NCBI RefSeq assembly: GCF_002127655.1
Contig: NZ_NEHB01000001.1
Coordinates: 57,210-111,583 of the forward strand
Source of the DNA: Janthinobacterium sp. GW456P
GTDB lineage: Bacteria; Pseudomonadota; Gammaproteobacteria; Burkholderiales; Burkholderiaceae_D
Direction: 5' to 3'
DNA length: 54,374 nucleotides
Shown here: one piece after another, positions 41,596-50,579 of the stretch
How the letters are laid out: each line of letters opens with the position of its first letter
How positions within the stretch are numbered: the stretch's first letter is position 1
Program-made: the position numbers and the translations under genes
Notes under the pieces: model-generated
Database searches by the model: none
What the model was told of the DNA's origin: nothing
The model's input: only the letters and a program-made list of their open reading frames with translations

Positions 41596-42882
41596 CTAGA
41601 TCGCATGGCTGGCGGCGTAAATCAGCAAGCCCGCCAGGCCGCCCACGATGGTGCCGTTGATGCGGATGAATTGCAGGTCGCGCCCGATGGCCAGTTCGAT
41701 GCGTTCGCTCATTTCCTCCTTGCTCCACAAGTCCAGGCGGGCGGCGATGAAGGCGCCCACTTCGCCCCGGTAGCGCCGTACCAGCGTGCCGCTGCCGGCG
41801 ACGATGGCGCCGTTCAGCCATGCCCGGGCATGCTCGTCCTTGCCCAGCACCTGGCCCGTGTTGCGCGCCAGACTGGCGATGGCTTGCGCCAGTACGGGCA
41901 CGTCGGCGTGCAAATCGGCCTGCAGGCGCGCGCTGATGTTGCTCCAGACGTCGCCCAGCATGCTTTGCACCGTATCGCTGGCGAGCAGCTGCAGCTGGTG
42001 GCGGCGCACCGTGTCCTGCCACCGCGGGTCCGCCTTCAGGTGCAGCGCGCTGTCGGCGATCCAGCCGGCGATGCGCTGGCGCAGCGGGTGCCGCGGATCG
42101 ACGCGCACGGCGAGGGCGAATTTTTGCAGCGAGGCGATCATGCGCGGTTCGTACGCCTTCACGGCCTTTTTCACCAGCGCGTTCTCGATCTGGAAGGCGC
42201 CCAGCACGAAGTCGCCGATGGCCGCGTGGTGCGCCTCGTCGTCCAGGTAGGCGCCGCCGCGGTCGAGCAGGAAGTCGAGCAGTTCCTGCGGCTTGCCGTC
42301 GGCGATCAGCGCATCGATGCAGTCGGCGGCCACGTCCGACAGATTCAATTGTCCCAGGTAGCCGCTGGCCTGCTCGCGCAGCAGGCGGCCCAGTTTGTCG
42401 TGGTCGGCCATCGCCAGCAGCTGTTTCGCCACGCCGGCGCCGGCCATGCCCAGCTGCCGCGCGTGGGCCGCGTCGCTGAGCCAGGTGCCCAGGCGCGCGG
42501 CGGGATCGGCTTGCGCGATGCGTTCGGCAATGCCTTGCTCGGTAATGAAATGGTTTTCCACGAAGGCGCCCAGGCTGCGGCCGATGTCGGCCTTGCTGTT
42601 CGGGATGATGGCCGTATGCCACAGGGGGATGCCGAACGGGTGGCGGAACAGGGCGACGACGGCGAACCAGTCGGCGATCGCGCCCACCATGGACGCTTCC
42701 GCGAATGCCTCCACATAGCCCCACGCGGGATGGACGCCCCGTTGCGAGCGGGCCACGGCGAAGACCAGCGCGGCCAGCAGCAGCAAGCCGGCGGCCAGCA
42801 GCTGCATGCTGCGCAGGCGCGCGCGCTTGAGCTGGTCCGTGCTCTGGTCCAGCTGGGCGATAAGGTCGGGGGAAGGTTGCAT
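41596..42882 (-). CDS. DUF445 family membrane protein
   Basis: The protein has 428 residues. One hydrophobic segment near the N-terminus (about 27-45, LLAAGLLLLAALVFAVA) precedes the DUF445 signature (EASMVGAIADWFAVVALFRHPFGIPLWHTAIIP). A long helical region follows, and a second hydrophobic segment closes the protein (GTIVGGLAGLLIYAAS). The function of the family is unknown. I used the ATG at 42882; one at 42915 is also possible, and neither has a strong ribosome site. It lies 59 bp after the permease gene on the same strand and is convergent with the chemoreceptor. Confidence 0.85.
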   Translation of the reverse strand: MQPSPDLIAQLDQSTDQLKRARLRSMQLLAAGLLLLAALVFAVARSQRGVHPAWGYVEAFAEASMVGAIADWFAVVALFRHPFGIPLWHTAIIPNSKADIGRSLGAFVENHFITEQGIAERIAQADPAARLGTWLSDAAHARQLGMAGAGVAKQLLAMADHDKLGRLLREQASGYLGQLNLSDVAADCIDALIADGKPQELLDFLLDRGGAYLDDEAHHAAIGDFVLGAFQIENALVKKAVKAYEPRMIASLQKFALAVRVDPRHPLRQRIAGWIADSALHLKADPRWQDTVRRHQLQLLASDTVQSMLGDVWSNISARLQADLHADVPVLAQAIASLARNTGQVLGKDEHARAWLNGAIVAGSGTLVRRYRGEVGAFIAARLDLWSKEEMSERIELAIGRDLQFIRINGTIVGGLAGLLIYAASHAI

Positions 42883-42941
42883 GGATGGCGGTCTGCGGGG
42901 TTGCGAGACCGCCATCTTACTGCGATGGCGCGGTGACGGGC

Positions 42942-44339
42942 TTACTGTTGCGGATGCAGCAGCGAACGGCGGCGCGCATAGCCGAAGTAGATGACCAGGC
43001 CGATCACCAGCCAGATGGAAAAGGCCATCCAGGTGACCCAGCTGAGGAAGCTCATCAGGCCCACGCACAGGATCACGGCCAGCGCCGGCACGAAGGGCAC
43101 GCCGGGGCAGCGGAAGGCGCGCGGCAAGTCAGGGCGCTTCTTGCGCAGCACCACCACGGCCACCGACACCATGGTAAAGGCGGCCAGGGTGCCGATGTTG
43201 ATCAGCTCGGCCAGGACATTGAGCGGGATCGTGGCGGCGATCAGGCCGAAGACGATGCCGACCAGCCAGGTGGCGAAGAACGGCGTCTGGAAGCGCGGAT
43301 GCACGGTCGACAGGCGCTTGGGCAGCAAGCCGTCGCGCGACATGGCGAAGATGATGCGCGTCTGGCCGAAGGCCATCACGAGGATCACGGTCGTCATGCC
43401 GAGGATGGCGCCCAGGTCGACGAAGCGGGAAATCCAGTTTTCGCCCGCATACTGCAGGGCCAGCGAGACGGGATGGTCGACGCCGAGGAATTTTTGGTAG
43501 GGCACGATGCCCGTCATGATGGCCGAGACCACCACGTACAGCACGGCGCACACGGCCAGCGAACCGATGATGCCGATCGGCAGGTCGCGCGACGGCTTCC
43601 TGACTTCCTCGGCGGCCGAGGTGACGGCGTCAAAGCCGATGAAGGCAAAGAAGACGAGGGCGGCGGCGCTCAGCATGCCGTGGTAGCCGAAAGGCATGTA
43701 GGGCTGCCAGTTGGCCGGCTGCACGTGGCGCGCACCGAAGATAATGAACAGCAGCACCACGCCCACCTTGATGGCCACCATGATGTTGTTCAGGCGCGCC
43801 GATTCGCGCACGCCCCAGCCCAGCATGGCCGTCAGCAGCAGCATGATGACGAGGGCCGGCAGGTTGATGAAGGTGGTCACGCCGGGCAGCGCGCCGGGCG
43901 CGGCCGTCAGGGCCACGGGCAGGGTGATGCCTATGCTCGACAGCAGCGACTGGAAATAGCCGGACCAGCCGACGGAGACGGCGGCCGCGGCCAGGCCGTA
44001 TTCGAGCAGCAAGTCCCAGCCTATCATCCAGGCGGCCAGCTCGCCCAGGGTGGCATAGCTGTAGGTGTAGATGGAGCCGGCCACGGGCACAGTGGAGGCG
44101 AATTCCGCGTAGCACAGAGCGGCGAAGCAGCAGGCGACGGCGGCCACGACGAAGGACAGCGACAGGGCGGGGCCGGCCGTCAGCGCACCCGTGCCGGTGA
44201 GTACGAAAATGCCGGTGCCGACGATGGCGCCGATGCCCATGAGGACAAGGTCGAAGGGCCCCAGCACCTTGGCCAGACCTCCCGGTTTCTTGCTGTGGGC
44301 AATCATATCATCCAAATTCTTGGTTCTAAATAAGCTCAC
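42942..44339 (-). CDS. APC-family amino acid permease (YfnA-like)
   Basis: The protein has 465 residues with about 12 membrane segments. The first contains the APC substrate-loop motif GIGAIVGTGIFVLTG (near residue 36). CYAEFASTVPVAGSIYTYSY (about 98) and FFAFIGFDAVTSAAEEVRKPSRDLP (about 230) are typical of cationic-amino-acid-transporter-like members. It probably imports amino acids with protons; the substrate is not clear. The start is GTG with AGGAG 6 bases before it. No amino-acid catabolic gene is directly adjacent. Confidence 0.88.
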   Translation of the reverse strand: MSLFRTKNLDDMIAHSKKPGGLAKVLGPFDLVLMGIGAIVGTGIFVLTGTGALTAGPALSLSFVVAAVACCFAALCYAEFASTVPVAGSIYTYSYATLGELAAWMIGWDLLLEYGLAAAAVSVGWSGYFQSLLSSIGITLPVALTAAPGALPGVTTFINLPALVIMLLLTAMLGWGVRESARLNNIMVAIKVGVVLLFIIFGARHVQPANWQPYMPFGYHGMLSAAALVFFAFIGFDAVTSAAEEVRKPSRDLPIGIIGSLAVCAVLYVVVSAIMTGIVPYQKFLGVDHPVSLALQYAGENWISRFVDLGAILGMTTVILVMAFGQTRIIFAMSRDGLLPKRLSTVHPRFQTPFFATWLVGIVFGLIAATIPLNVLAELINIGTLAAFTMVSVAVVVLRKKRPDLPRAFRCPGVPFVPALAVILCVGLMSFLSWVTWMAFSIWLVIGLVIYFGYARRRSLLHPQQ

Positions 44340-44485
44340 TGTGTCTCCTGGTGGTTTTTGTCATGGCGCCATTGCCGCCTCGTGAGTAGCACGACGCAGC
44401 CAGATTCTAGCCCACGCGCCCGTGATTCCAGAAGGAAAACCGTACGCTACCGTGCGCGCCAGCCCCGTAAACTTGACCGGCAGGC

Positions 44486-44518
44486 AAAAAAACAGCCCCG
44501 GATGGTGGGCCGGGGCTG
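44486..44518 (-). terminator. Intrinsic terminator of the aga/nag operon
   Basis: On the minus strand a perfect 9-bp stem (CAGCCCCGG / CCGGGGCTG) with an 8-base loop is followed by seven T. It lies 32 bp beyond the stop of the MFS gene and closes the six-gene operon. Confidence 0.9.
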
Positions 44519-44550
44519 AAAAGGAGACTGCTACAGTTGGTTACTTTGGC

Positions 44551-46344
44551 TTACTTTGAAAAGTGCGCCTCGATCTCTTCCAGAGTTTTACCTTTGGTTT
44601 CCGGCAGTAAAAACGCGGCCGCCAGGAAGTACAGCACGGTGCAGCCGGCGCCGAAGAAGAACAGGGTCGAATAACCGTGCAAGCCCACCGTCGGCAGGAA
44701 GATGGCGGCGATCACCGTCGAGACGAACTGGTTGACCAGCAGGGCGATGCTCATGCCGTTCGAGCGGATGCGGGTCGGCATCAGTTCGGACAGGGCCAGC
44801 CACACGCACACGCCCGGTCCCACGGCAAAGCTGGACACGAACACGCAGATGGCGATCGCCACCAGCCAGCCGTGCGTGGACGAGGGCACGGGACCCAGGC
44901 TGGCCTTCTCGATGCGCAGCGGCGCCTCGCGTCCGGCGGCCGGGTCGGCGAACGGGTTCAGGTGCAGCTGGCGGAAGAACACGCCGATCACGCTGTCGGC
45001 CTGCACGGCGTCTTCGCGGGCGATCGTCACCTGGCGCAGCACGGGATCGTCGCTGCGCAGGCTTTTCACGTTGGTGAACGGGCCGTAGGCGTAGGCGATG
45101 GTCAGCTGCTGCGGCGTGCCGTCGGCGGCCGCGCCCAGGGCCGTCAAGGTGGCCGCATCGAGGCGCACGTTCAAGCCATCGGCTTGCACTTGCGCCGCGA
45201 TGGCGGGGCGCACGTCGGCCAGGTGCGCCTCGGCGCCGCGGAACAGCAAGCCGGCCGCCAGCAGCGAGACGACGATGCCGCCCGTGCCCAGCATCAGCAG
45301 GAACTTGCGGCCCTTGCGGTCGACCAGCAGCACGGCCACCACCGTCATCACGGCGTTCAGCACTTTCAATAACACGTCGGCCATGTTGGCCGAGGCGCCC
45401 GACAGGCCCGCCTGGTTGAGGATATTGACGACATAGGCGAGGATGGAATTGATGCCCGTCGCCTGCGTGCAGGCGAGGATCAGGCAAGCGAGCAGGAAGG
45501 GCAGCACGTAGCGGCGGCTCAGCAGCGGATCTTTCGCCCTGGCAGTGCCGCCGGCCTTGGCCGCGTTCTCGGGCGTATCGAGCATGTCGCGCAGTTCCAG
45601 GTCGGCGGCAGCGGGCAAGCGCGTGCGCAGCAGCGACTGGCGCGCCTGCTCGATGCGGCCACGGCGCGCCAGCCAGCGCGGCGACTCGGCCAGCAGCAGG
45701 GCGCCGACGGTAAACACGAGGCCCGGCGTCAGGCAGACCCAGAAGATGCTGCGCCAGGCGTGGTCCTTGGCGGTAAAAATGGCGGCGATCCGGCCCGCTT
45801 CCGGCAAGGCTTGCGCCGCTTGCGTAGCCGCTTCCACCGTCTGCGCTTGCAGCAGGCCGATCAGGGCGGCCGCCACCAGGCCGATGGTCAGCAGCAACTG
45901 GAACAGGGCGGCACCGCGTCCGCGCTGCTGTGCGGGCAGGCATTCGGCCAGATACAGGGGCACGACGACGCCGATCAAGCCGCCGCTGATGCCTTGCAGC
46001 AGGCGGCCCAGCAGCAGCGGCATGTAGCCGTCGGCCAGTGCGATCAGCGGGATGCTGGCGCTGAACAGGGCGCCGGCCAGGAACATCACCCAGCGCCGGC
46101 CCAGGATATCGGCCAGGGCGCCGGCGAACAGCGACGACAGCACCGAACCCAATAACACGGCGGCGACGATAAAGCTCAGCTGCTGGGCCGTCAGTTTCCA
46201 GGCCACCGAGGCCGTCGATTCCAGGTAGGGCAGGGCGCCGGCGATGATGCCGATGTCTATGCCGTACAGCAATCCCCCCATGCCGGCAATAAATAGCAGG
46301 TAGCGCATGGCCCACACGGGGGCCTTGTGTGACGTGTCGTGCAT
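44551..46344 (-). CDS. Sugar-porter-type MFS transporter with a large periplasmic insertion
   Basis: The protein has 597 residues, over 100 more than usual for sugar porters. Family signatures are present: DILGRRW after TM2, LAESPRWLARRGR after TM6, DRKGRKFLL between TM8 and TM9, and PETKGKTLEEIE at the end. The extra length is a hydrophilic stretch of about 120 residues between TM9 and TM10, on the periplasmic side. Position at the end of the agaS-agaK-agaZ-agaR-nagA operon, 38 bp after nagA, suggests that it imports N-acetylgalactosamine or a related amino sugar (the AgaP role). The start at 46344 is the first Met close to the membrane domain; the open frame to 46650 overlaps nagA. Confidence 0.85.
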   Translation of the reverse strand: MHDTSHKAPVWAMRYLLFIAGMGGLLYGIDIGIIAGALPYLESTASVAWKLTAQQLSFIVAAVLLGSVLSSLFAGALADILGRRWVMFLAGALFSASIPLIALADGYMPLLLGRLLQGISGGLIGVVVPLYLAECLPAQQRGRGAALFQLLLTIGLVAAALIGLLQAQTVEAATQAAQALPEAGRIAAIFTAKDHAWRSIFWVCLTPGLVFTVGALLLAESPRWLARRGRIEQARQSLLRTRLPAAADLELRDMLDTPENAAKAGGTARAKDPLLSRRYVLPFLLACLILACTQATGINSILAYVVNILNQAGLSGASANMADVLLKVLNAVMTVVAVLLVDRKGRKFLLMLGTGGIVVSLLAAGLLFRGAEAHLADVRPAIAAQVQADGLNVRLDAATLTALGAAADGTPQQLTIAYAYGPFTNVKSLRSDDPVLRQVTIAREDAVQADSVIGVFFRQLHLNPFADPAAGREAPLRIEKASLGPVPSSTHGWLVAIAICVFVSSFAVGPGVCVWLALSELMPTRIRSNGMSIALLVNQFVSTVIAAIFLPTVGLHGYSTLFFFGAGCTVLYFLAAAFLLPETKGKTLEEIEAHFSK

Positions 46345-46382
46345 GGTAACTCCGGGACGGGGTTGAGGTAAGTTGAGGTGGT

Positions 46383-47477
46383 CTAGCGGGTGGAAAGATC
46401 GATGGCCGCGCCTTCGACGAAGACGGACACGGGCTGTAACCGGGAATCGAGGACGACGATGTCGGCCCAGGCGCCCGGCGCCAGCCGGCCCCGTGCGGAT
46501 TCGCCCAGGTAATCGGCCGGGTACAGCGAGACGCGGTTCGAGGCGTCGGCCAGGTCCAGGCCCAGGTCGACGAAATTGCGCAGGGCCTGGTCCATGGTCA
46601 GCACGCTGCCGGCCAGCGAGCCCGTGGCCAGGCGCACGCAGCCCATGCATTTGTAGACGCGCTGCGTGCCCAGGCCGTATTCGCCATCGGGCATGCCGGT
46701 GGCCGAGGTGGCGTCCGTCACGCCGTACAGGCGCGGGATGGCGCGCAGGGCCGCGCGCAGGGCGCCCTTGGCCACGTGCTGCAGGTCGGGGATGATTTCC
46801 GCGTATTGGGCATGCGCCAGCGCCGCGCCCACCATGCCGGGATCGTAGTGCGTCATGCCCGTCATGCCGTTGTACAGGTGGGTGAAGCCGGCGACGCCGG
46901 CCTTGAGCGCCGCCACGCCTTCGTCATACGTGCCGGCGCTGTGGCCGATTTGCACGCGTATACCCATGGCCGTCAGTTGCGGGATCAGTTCCAGGTGGCC
47001 GGGGATTTCCGGCGCCATGGTCAAGACCTTGATCGGGGCGATGGCGTGGAAGCGCTGCACCAGCGCCAGGCTGGCCTGCACCACGTCGGGCGGCTGTGCG
47101 CCCAGGCGGTGCAGGTTCAAGAACGGGCCTTCCAGATGCACGCCCAGCATGCGCGCGCCGTTGGCGGGGCGCTCGGCGATGACGCCGGCCAGGCCTTGCA
47201 GCGCGCGCACGATCGACGGCTCTTTCGCCGTCAGGGTGGTGCCCAGCAAGGCCGTGGTGCCGTGGCGCGCATGCACCTGCGCCACGGTGGCGCCGGCGTT
47301 GCCGCCTTCCATGATGTCGGTGCCGGCCGCGCCGTGCACGTGCAGGTCGATGAAGCCGGGCAGGATGGTCAGCGCGCTGTCGGCGGCAGGGTCTTCCTGT
47401 ATCTGGACGATGCGCTGGTCAAAGGTGATGGTGCCCGTGATCCAGCCAGATGGGGTAAGGATTCTGCCGCTCAGCAT
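46383..47477 (-). CDS. nagA: N-acetylhexosamine-6-phosphate deacetylase (NagA/AgaA)
   Basis: The protein has 364 residues. The amidohydrolase metal site is complete: HVHG (DLHVHGAAGTD, near residue 48), the Glu of HLEGPFLN, the His of IGHSAGTYDE and of FTHLYNGM, and the catalytic Asp in TDATSATG. It removes the acetyl group from GlcNAc-6-phosphate or GalNAc-6-phosphate. Sequence alone does not separate NagA from AgaA; its place with AgaS, an AgaK-like kinase and a tagatose-bisphosphate aldolase subunit favours GalNAc-6-phosphate. It starts 3 bp after the regulator gene, so the two are cotranscribed. Confidence 0.9.
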   Translation of the reverse strand: MLSGRILTPSGWITGTITFDQRIVQIQEDPAADSALTILPGFIDLHVHGAAGTDIMEGGNAGATVAQVHARHGTTALLGTTLTAKEPSIVRALQGLAGVIAERPANGARMLGVHLEGPFLNLHRLGAQPPDVVQASLALVQRFHAIAPIKVLTMAPEIPGHLELIPQLTAMGIRVQIGHSAGTYDEGVAALKAGVAGFTHLYNGMTGMTHYDPGMVGAALAHAQYAEIIPDLQHVAKGALRAALRAIPRLYGVTDATSATGMPDGEYGLGTQRVYKCMGCVRLATGSLAGSVLTMDQALRNFVDLGLDLADASNRVSLYPADYLGESARGRLAPGAWADIVVLDSRLQPVSVFVEGAAIDLSTR

Positions 47478-47480
47478 GTG

Positions 47481-48248
47481 TTATTCCGCTATAAAAAGTT
47501 CGATGCCCAGCTTGTGCAGCCCTTCGCGGTATTCCTGGCTGATGCTGGCATCGGTGATGACGGTATCGACGCGGTCCAGCTGCACGATGCGGTGCAGGCT
47601 GACGCGGCCGAACTTCGAGGCGTCCGTGAGGACGATGATTTTCTTGGCCCGTTCCACCATCTTGTGGTTCAGGCTCGCTTCCGCTTCGTGGTGGGTGGTG
47701 ACGCCGAACTGCAGGTCGAAACCGTCCACGCCCAGGAACAGCTTGTCGAAGCTGTACGCCTGCAAGCAGGTTTCGGCCTGGCTGCCCTGGATCGACAGCG
47801 ACTGCTTGCGCAGCAGGCCGCCCGTGAGTATCAGGTCCACGCCGGGCGCGTCGGCCAGCTCCCAGGCGATGTTCAGGCCATTCGTCGCCACCGTCACGCC
47901 GGTGGCGTCGCGCAGATGGCGCGCCAGCGAGATGGTGGTGGTGCCCGAGTCGATGATGATGTTGTCGCCCGGTTCCACCAGCCGCGCCGCATAGGCGCCG
48001 ATGCGCTCCTTCTGCTCGTGGTTGATGGCGTCCTTCTGGCGTATCGTGTGTTCGGGCGGCGGCGTGCGCGTCAGTGTCGCGCCGCCGTGGCTGCGCGTGG
48101 CCATGCCTTGCGCTTCCAGCGCATTCAAGTCGCTGCGGATGGTGACCGCGGACACGCCGAGCTTTTCCACCAGATCGGTCACTTGCACCGAGCCCTGCTG
48201 GGCAAGCATTTGGAGGATGGATTCACGGCGTTGGCTGGTATTTCGCAT
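47481..48248 (-). CDS. agaR: DeoR-family repressor (AgaR-like)
   Basis: The protein has 255 residues. An N-terminal DeoR helix-turn-helix (RRESILQMLAQQGSVQVTDLVEKLGVSAVTIRSDL) is followed by the sugar-phosphate-binding DeoRC domain (about 75-235, with IIDSGTTTISLARHL and LTDASKFGR). This is the AgaR/GlpR branch. It probably represses the amino-sugar operon and the divergent GH31 gene, releasing on binding a phosphorylated sugar. CGAAAGT-type repeats near 51750-51785, read on the minus strand as TTTCG-rich direct repeats, resemble the known AgaR site pattern. The Met at 48248 starts the HTH; the frame opens earlier, inside the preceding gene. Confidence 0.85.
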   Translation of the reverse strand: MRNTSQRRESILQMLAQQGSVQVTDLVEKLGVSAVTIRSDLNALEAQGMATRSHGGATLTRTPPPEHTIRQKDAINHEQKERIGAYAARLVEPGDNIIIDSGTTTISLARHLRDATGVTVATNGLNIAWELADAPGVDLILTGGLLRKQSLSIQGSQAETCLQAYSFDKLFLGVDGFDLQFGVTTHHEAEASLNHKMVERAKKIIVLTDASKFGRVSLHRIVQLDRVDTVITDASISQEYREGLHKLGIELFIAE

Positions 48249-48256
48249 GGTGGCGG

Positions 48257-48282
48257 GCTCGGTAAAAGTAAAAATACCGAGC
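48257..48282 (-). other. Intercistronic stem-loop between agaZ and agaR
   Basis: An 8-bp perfect stem (GCTCGGTA / TACCGAGC) with a 10-base A/T loop begins directly after the agaZ stop codon. Without a T-run after it, it is more likely an mRNA stability or attenuation element, or an operator, than a terminator. Confidence 0.5.
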
Positions 48283-49629
48283 TTAACAGATTGCCGCTTC
48301 GGCAATGACGGCCACTGCCGCATTGCGGTTGCAGGCGCGTGCATATTGCGCCAGCAAGCTGCCGATCTTGTGCTCGATCAAGGCCGGCGCCAGCGCGGGC
48401 AGGCTGCCCTGCACCACGGCCAGATACTGCTCCGGCAGATGCTGGCTCAAGAGCGGCAGCGGAATCGCCACGGCATCGAGGTTGGCCAGCAGCTTGCCGA
48501 CGGCGGCCGCCACTTCCGGCTCGCCCCAGTAATAGCGGCAACGGTCGCTCAAGCCGTAGCGGCGCATCAATCGCTGTTCTTCCGGCGTGCCCAGGTAATG
48601 CTTGATCCAGTTCTTCGGCTTGGCCACCATGACGTCGTCGAGCACCTGCATCAGCTGCGAGGTGGCGTGCGCCGGCAGCAGTTCTTCCTCGATCTGGCAC
48701 AGGGCGAACAGCGCCTCGCGCAGGGCGAAGGTGGCGGCCGGGCCCACTTTCAGGATGGCGAAATGGTCGCGCACCATGGCATGCAGGGCCGATTCGCGCT
48801 GGTAGTCGGTCGAGTGGGCTTCGAACACGAGGCCGGGCTGCTCGGCGACAAAGGCCGACAGTTCGGCGGCGGCATCCGCATCGTAGTGCTGGATGCTGCT
48901 CTGGTCGAAATCGACGCCCGGCTGCACCACCATGGCGATCACGCGGCGCCAGGCGCCATGCAGATCGTTTTCCAGGAAGGCGCTGCGGTGCACGTCGAGG
49001 GTGCGGCGCGCCGCTTGCGGGCTGGTGACGGCGCCGGCCTGCGCCAGCGACGCTTCGCCGCCGGGAACCGGCACTTCCGTGCCGATCACGTAGACGGGCG
49101 GCGCGAAGCCGGCGGCCGCTGCCGCTTCCTCGGCGACGATGCACAGGCGCGCCGAACGGGCGGCCACGGTTTCATCGTCGAGCTGAAGGGGATCGTCGGC
49201 ACAGCGCATGCTGCAATCGAGGTGGATTTTATGGAAGCCGGCCGACGCATACGCGGCGATCAGGGTCTCGGCGTGGGCCATGGCGGTGGCCGCGTCGAGA
49301 TGCTGCCAGGCGTTCGGGCCCAGATGGTCGCCGCCCAGCACCAGGCGCTCGGTCGGGAAACCCTGTTCCCGGGCCAGTGCCAGCATGGTGTCGCGGAAAA
49401 CGGCTGGCGTCATGCCCGTGTAGCCGCCGAACTGGTCGATCTGGTTCGACGTCGCTTCGACCAGCAGCACGGTGTCGTACTCGCTGGCCACGCGCATGGC
49501 CGCGCGCAGCACGCTCGGATGGCTGCAGCAGACGGCGTACAAGCCCACGCGCTCGCCGCGGCGGTGCGCCTTGATCACTTGCTGGATGGGCGAGAGGGTA
49601 AAAGTCGGGTTTTCCGCTTGCTTCATCAT
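48283..49629 (-). CDS. agaZ: Tagatose-1,6-bisphosphate aldolase subunit GatZ/KbaZ/AgaZ-like
   Basis: The protein has 448 residues. It matches the GatZ/KbaZ family along its length (GLYAVCCSHPSVLRAAM; VEATSNQIDQFGGYTGM; LGGDHLGPNAWQ; HKIHLDCSMRCADD). In enterobacteria this subunit stabilises the catalytic GatY/KbaY aldolase; in some GalNAc gene clusters AgaZ has instead been proposed to be the tagatose-6-phosphate kinase. Neither a GatY-type aldolase nor a separate tagatose-6-phosphate kinase is in the window, so the step it performs is open. ATGATG overlaps the stop of the kinase gene, which decides the start at 49629; the open frame to 50085 is a shadow. Confidence 0.85.
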   Translation of the reverse strand: MMKQAENPTFTLSPIQQVIKAHRRGERVGLYAVCCSHPSVLRAAMRVASEYDTVLLVEATSNQIDQFGGYTGMTPAVFRDTMLALAREQGFPTERLVLGGDHLGPNAWQHLDAATAMAHAETLIAAYASAGFHKIHLDCSMRCADDPLQLDDETVAARSARLCIVAEEAAAAAGFAPPVYVIGTEVPVPGGEASLAQAGAVTSPQAARRTLDVHRSAFLENDLHGAWRRVIAMVVQPGVDFDQSSIQHYDADAAAELSAFVAEQPGLVFEAHSTDYQRESALHAMVRDHFAILKVGPAATFALREALFALCQIEEELLPAHATSQLMQVLDDVMVAKPKNWIKHYLGTPEEQRLMRRYGLSDRCRYYWGEPEVAAAVGKLLANLDAVAIPLPLLSQHLPEQYLAVVQGSLPALAPALIEHKIGSLLAQYARACNRNAAVAVIAEAAIC

Positions 49630-50579
49630 GTTGACGCCTTTATATGTTGTCGTATCAAAAGGGCCGCACCGCGCGCGCCGCCGGCGTCGCCAAAACGGGG
49701 CGGCAGGACGGGCGGCACGTGCACGCCGGGGAACAGATGGCGCTTCACGGCGGCCGGCAGCTTGTCGTACAGGTGCGGCAGCTTGGACAGGCCGCCGCCG
49801 AGCACGATGACGTGCGGGTCGTAGGCCAGCACCAGGCCGGCCAGCGCGTGGCCCAGCACGTCGAGGTGCACGGCCACCGTGCGCTGGGCCACGGCGTCGC
49901 CCATGTTGGCGCGTGCCACGATCGCCAGCGGCTCGGCGCCATCGCCGCCAAAGTGTGCGTGGAGCTTGCGCATGGCGGGGCCGGAAACGTAGCGTTCCAG
50001 GCAGCCCGCCTTGCCGCACGGGCAGGCGTAATCGATCAAACCGTGCTGCGCCAGCAGGGTGGCGGGCAGGCTCCAGTGGCCCCATTCGCCGGCCACGCCG
50101 TTAAAGCCGCGCAGCAGCTGGCCGCCCACGCAATAGCCGCCGCCGGCGCCCGTGCCGAGGATGGCGCCGAACATGCTGGCGGCATGGTCGGCCGCGCCGC
50201 CTTGCGCTTCCGACAGGGCGAAGCACTGGCAGTCGTTGCCGATGGCGACAGGGCGTTTTAAAGCCTGCTGCAGGGTTTGCGCCACCAGGCGGCCGTTCAG
50301 GGCCGGCACGTTGGAGCTCAGTTGCCGGCCGCTGGCGCTGTCGATCACGCCGGGCAAACCGATGCCGACGGGCGCCGTCGTGCCCAGCGCCGCGTCGCCG
50401 CGCGCCACCAGGTCGACGATGGCCTGCACGAAGGCGCTAAAATCGTCGCCCGGCGTGGCCACGCGCTCGCGGAACACTTCGGTCAGCGCGCCGTCGCGGT
50501 CGGCAAAGGCGACCAGCTCCATCTTGCTGCCGCCGATGTCGATGCCGTGGTAGCCGGCGCAGTGATTAGAATTGGTCAT
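49626..50579 (-). CDS. agaK: ROK-family N-acetylhexosamine kinase (AgaK-like)
   Basis: The protein has 317 residues. The ATP-binding motif is GIDIGGSKMEL near residue 11, the substrate region includes LPGVIDSASG and GNDCQCFALSE, and the ROK zinc motif is CPCGKAGCLE near 180. ROK kinases phosphorylate free sugars; the context points to N-acetylgalactosamine (AgaK) rather than N-acetylglucosamine (NagK). It overlaps the end of agaS by 14 bases and the start of agaZ by ATGA. The ribosome site is weak, so an ATG at 50585 is possible, and translation is probably coupled to agaS. Confidence 0.85.
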   Translation of the reverse strand: MTNSNHCAGYHGIDIGGSKMELVAFADRDGALTEVFRERVATPGDDFSAFVQAIVDLVARGDAALGTTAPVGIGLPGVIDSASGRQLSSNVPALNGRLVAQTLQQALKRPVAIGNDCQCFALSEAQGGAADHAASMFGAILGTGAGGGYCVGGQLLRGFNGVAGEWGHWSLPATLLAQHGLIDYACPCGKAGCLERYVSGPAMRKLHAHFGGDGAEPLAIVARANMGDAVAQRTVAVHLDVLGHALAGLVLAYDPHVIVLGGGLSKLPHLYDKLPAAVKRHLFPGVHVPPVLPPRFGDAGGARGAALLIRQHIKAST

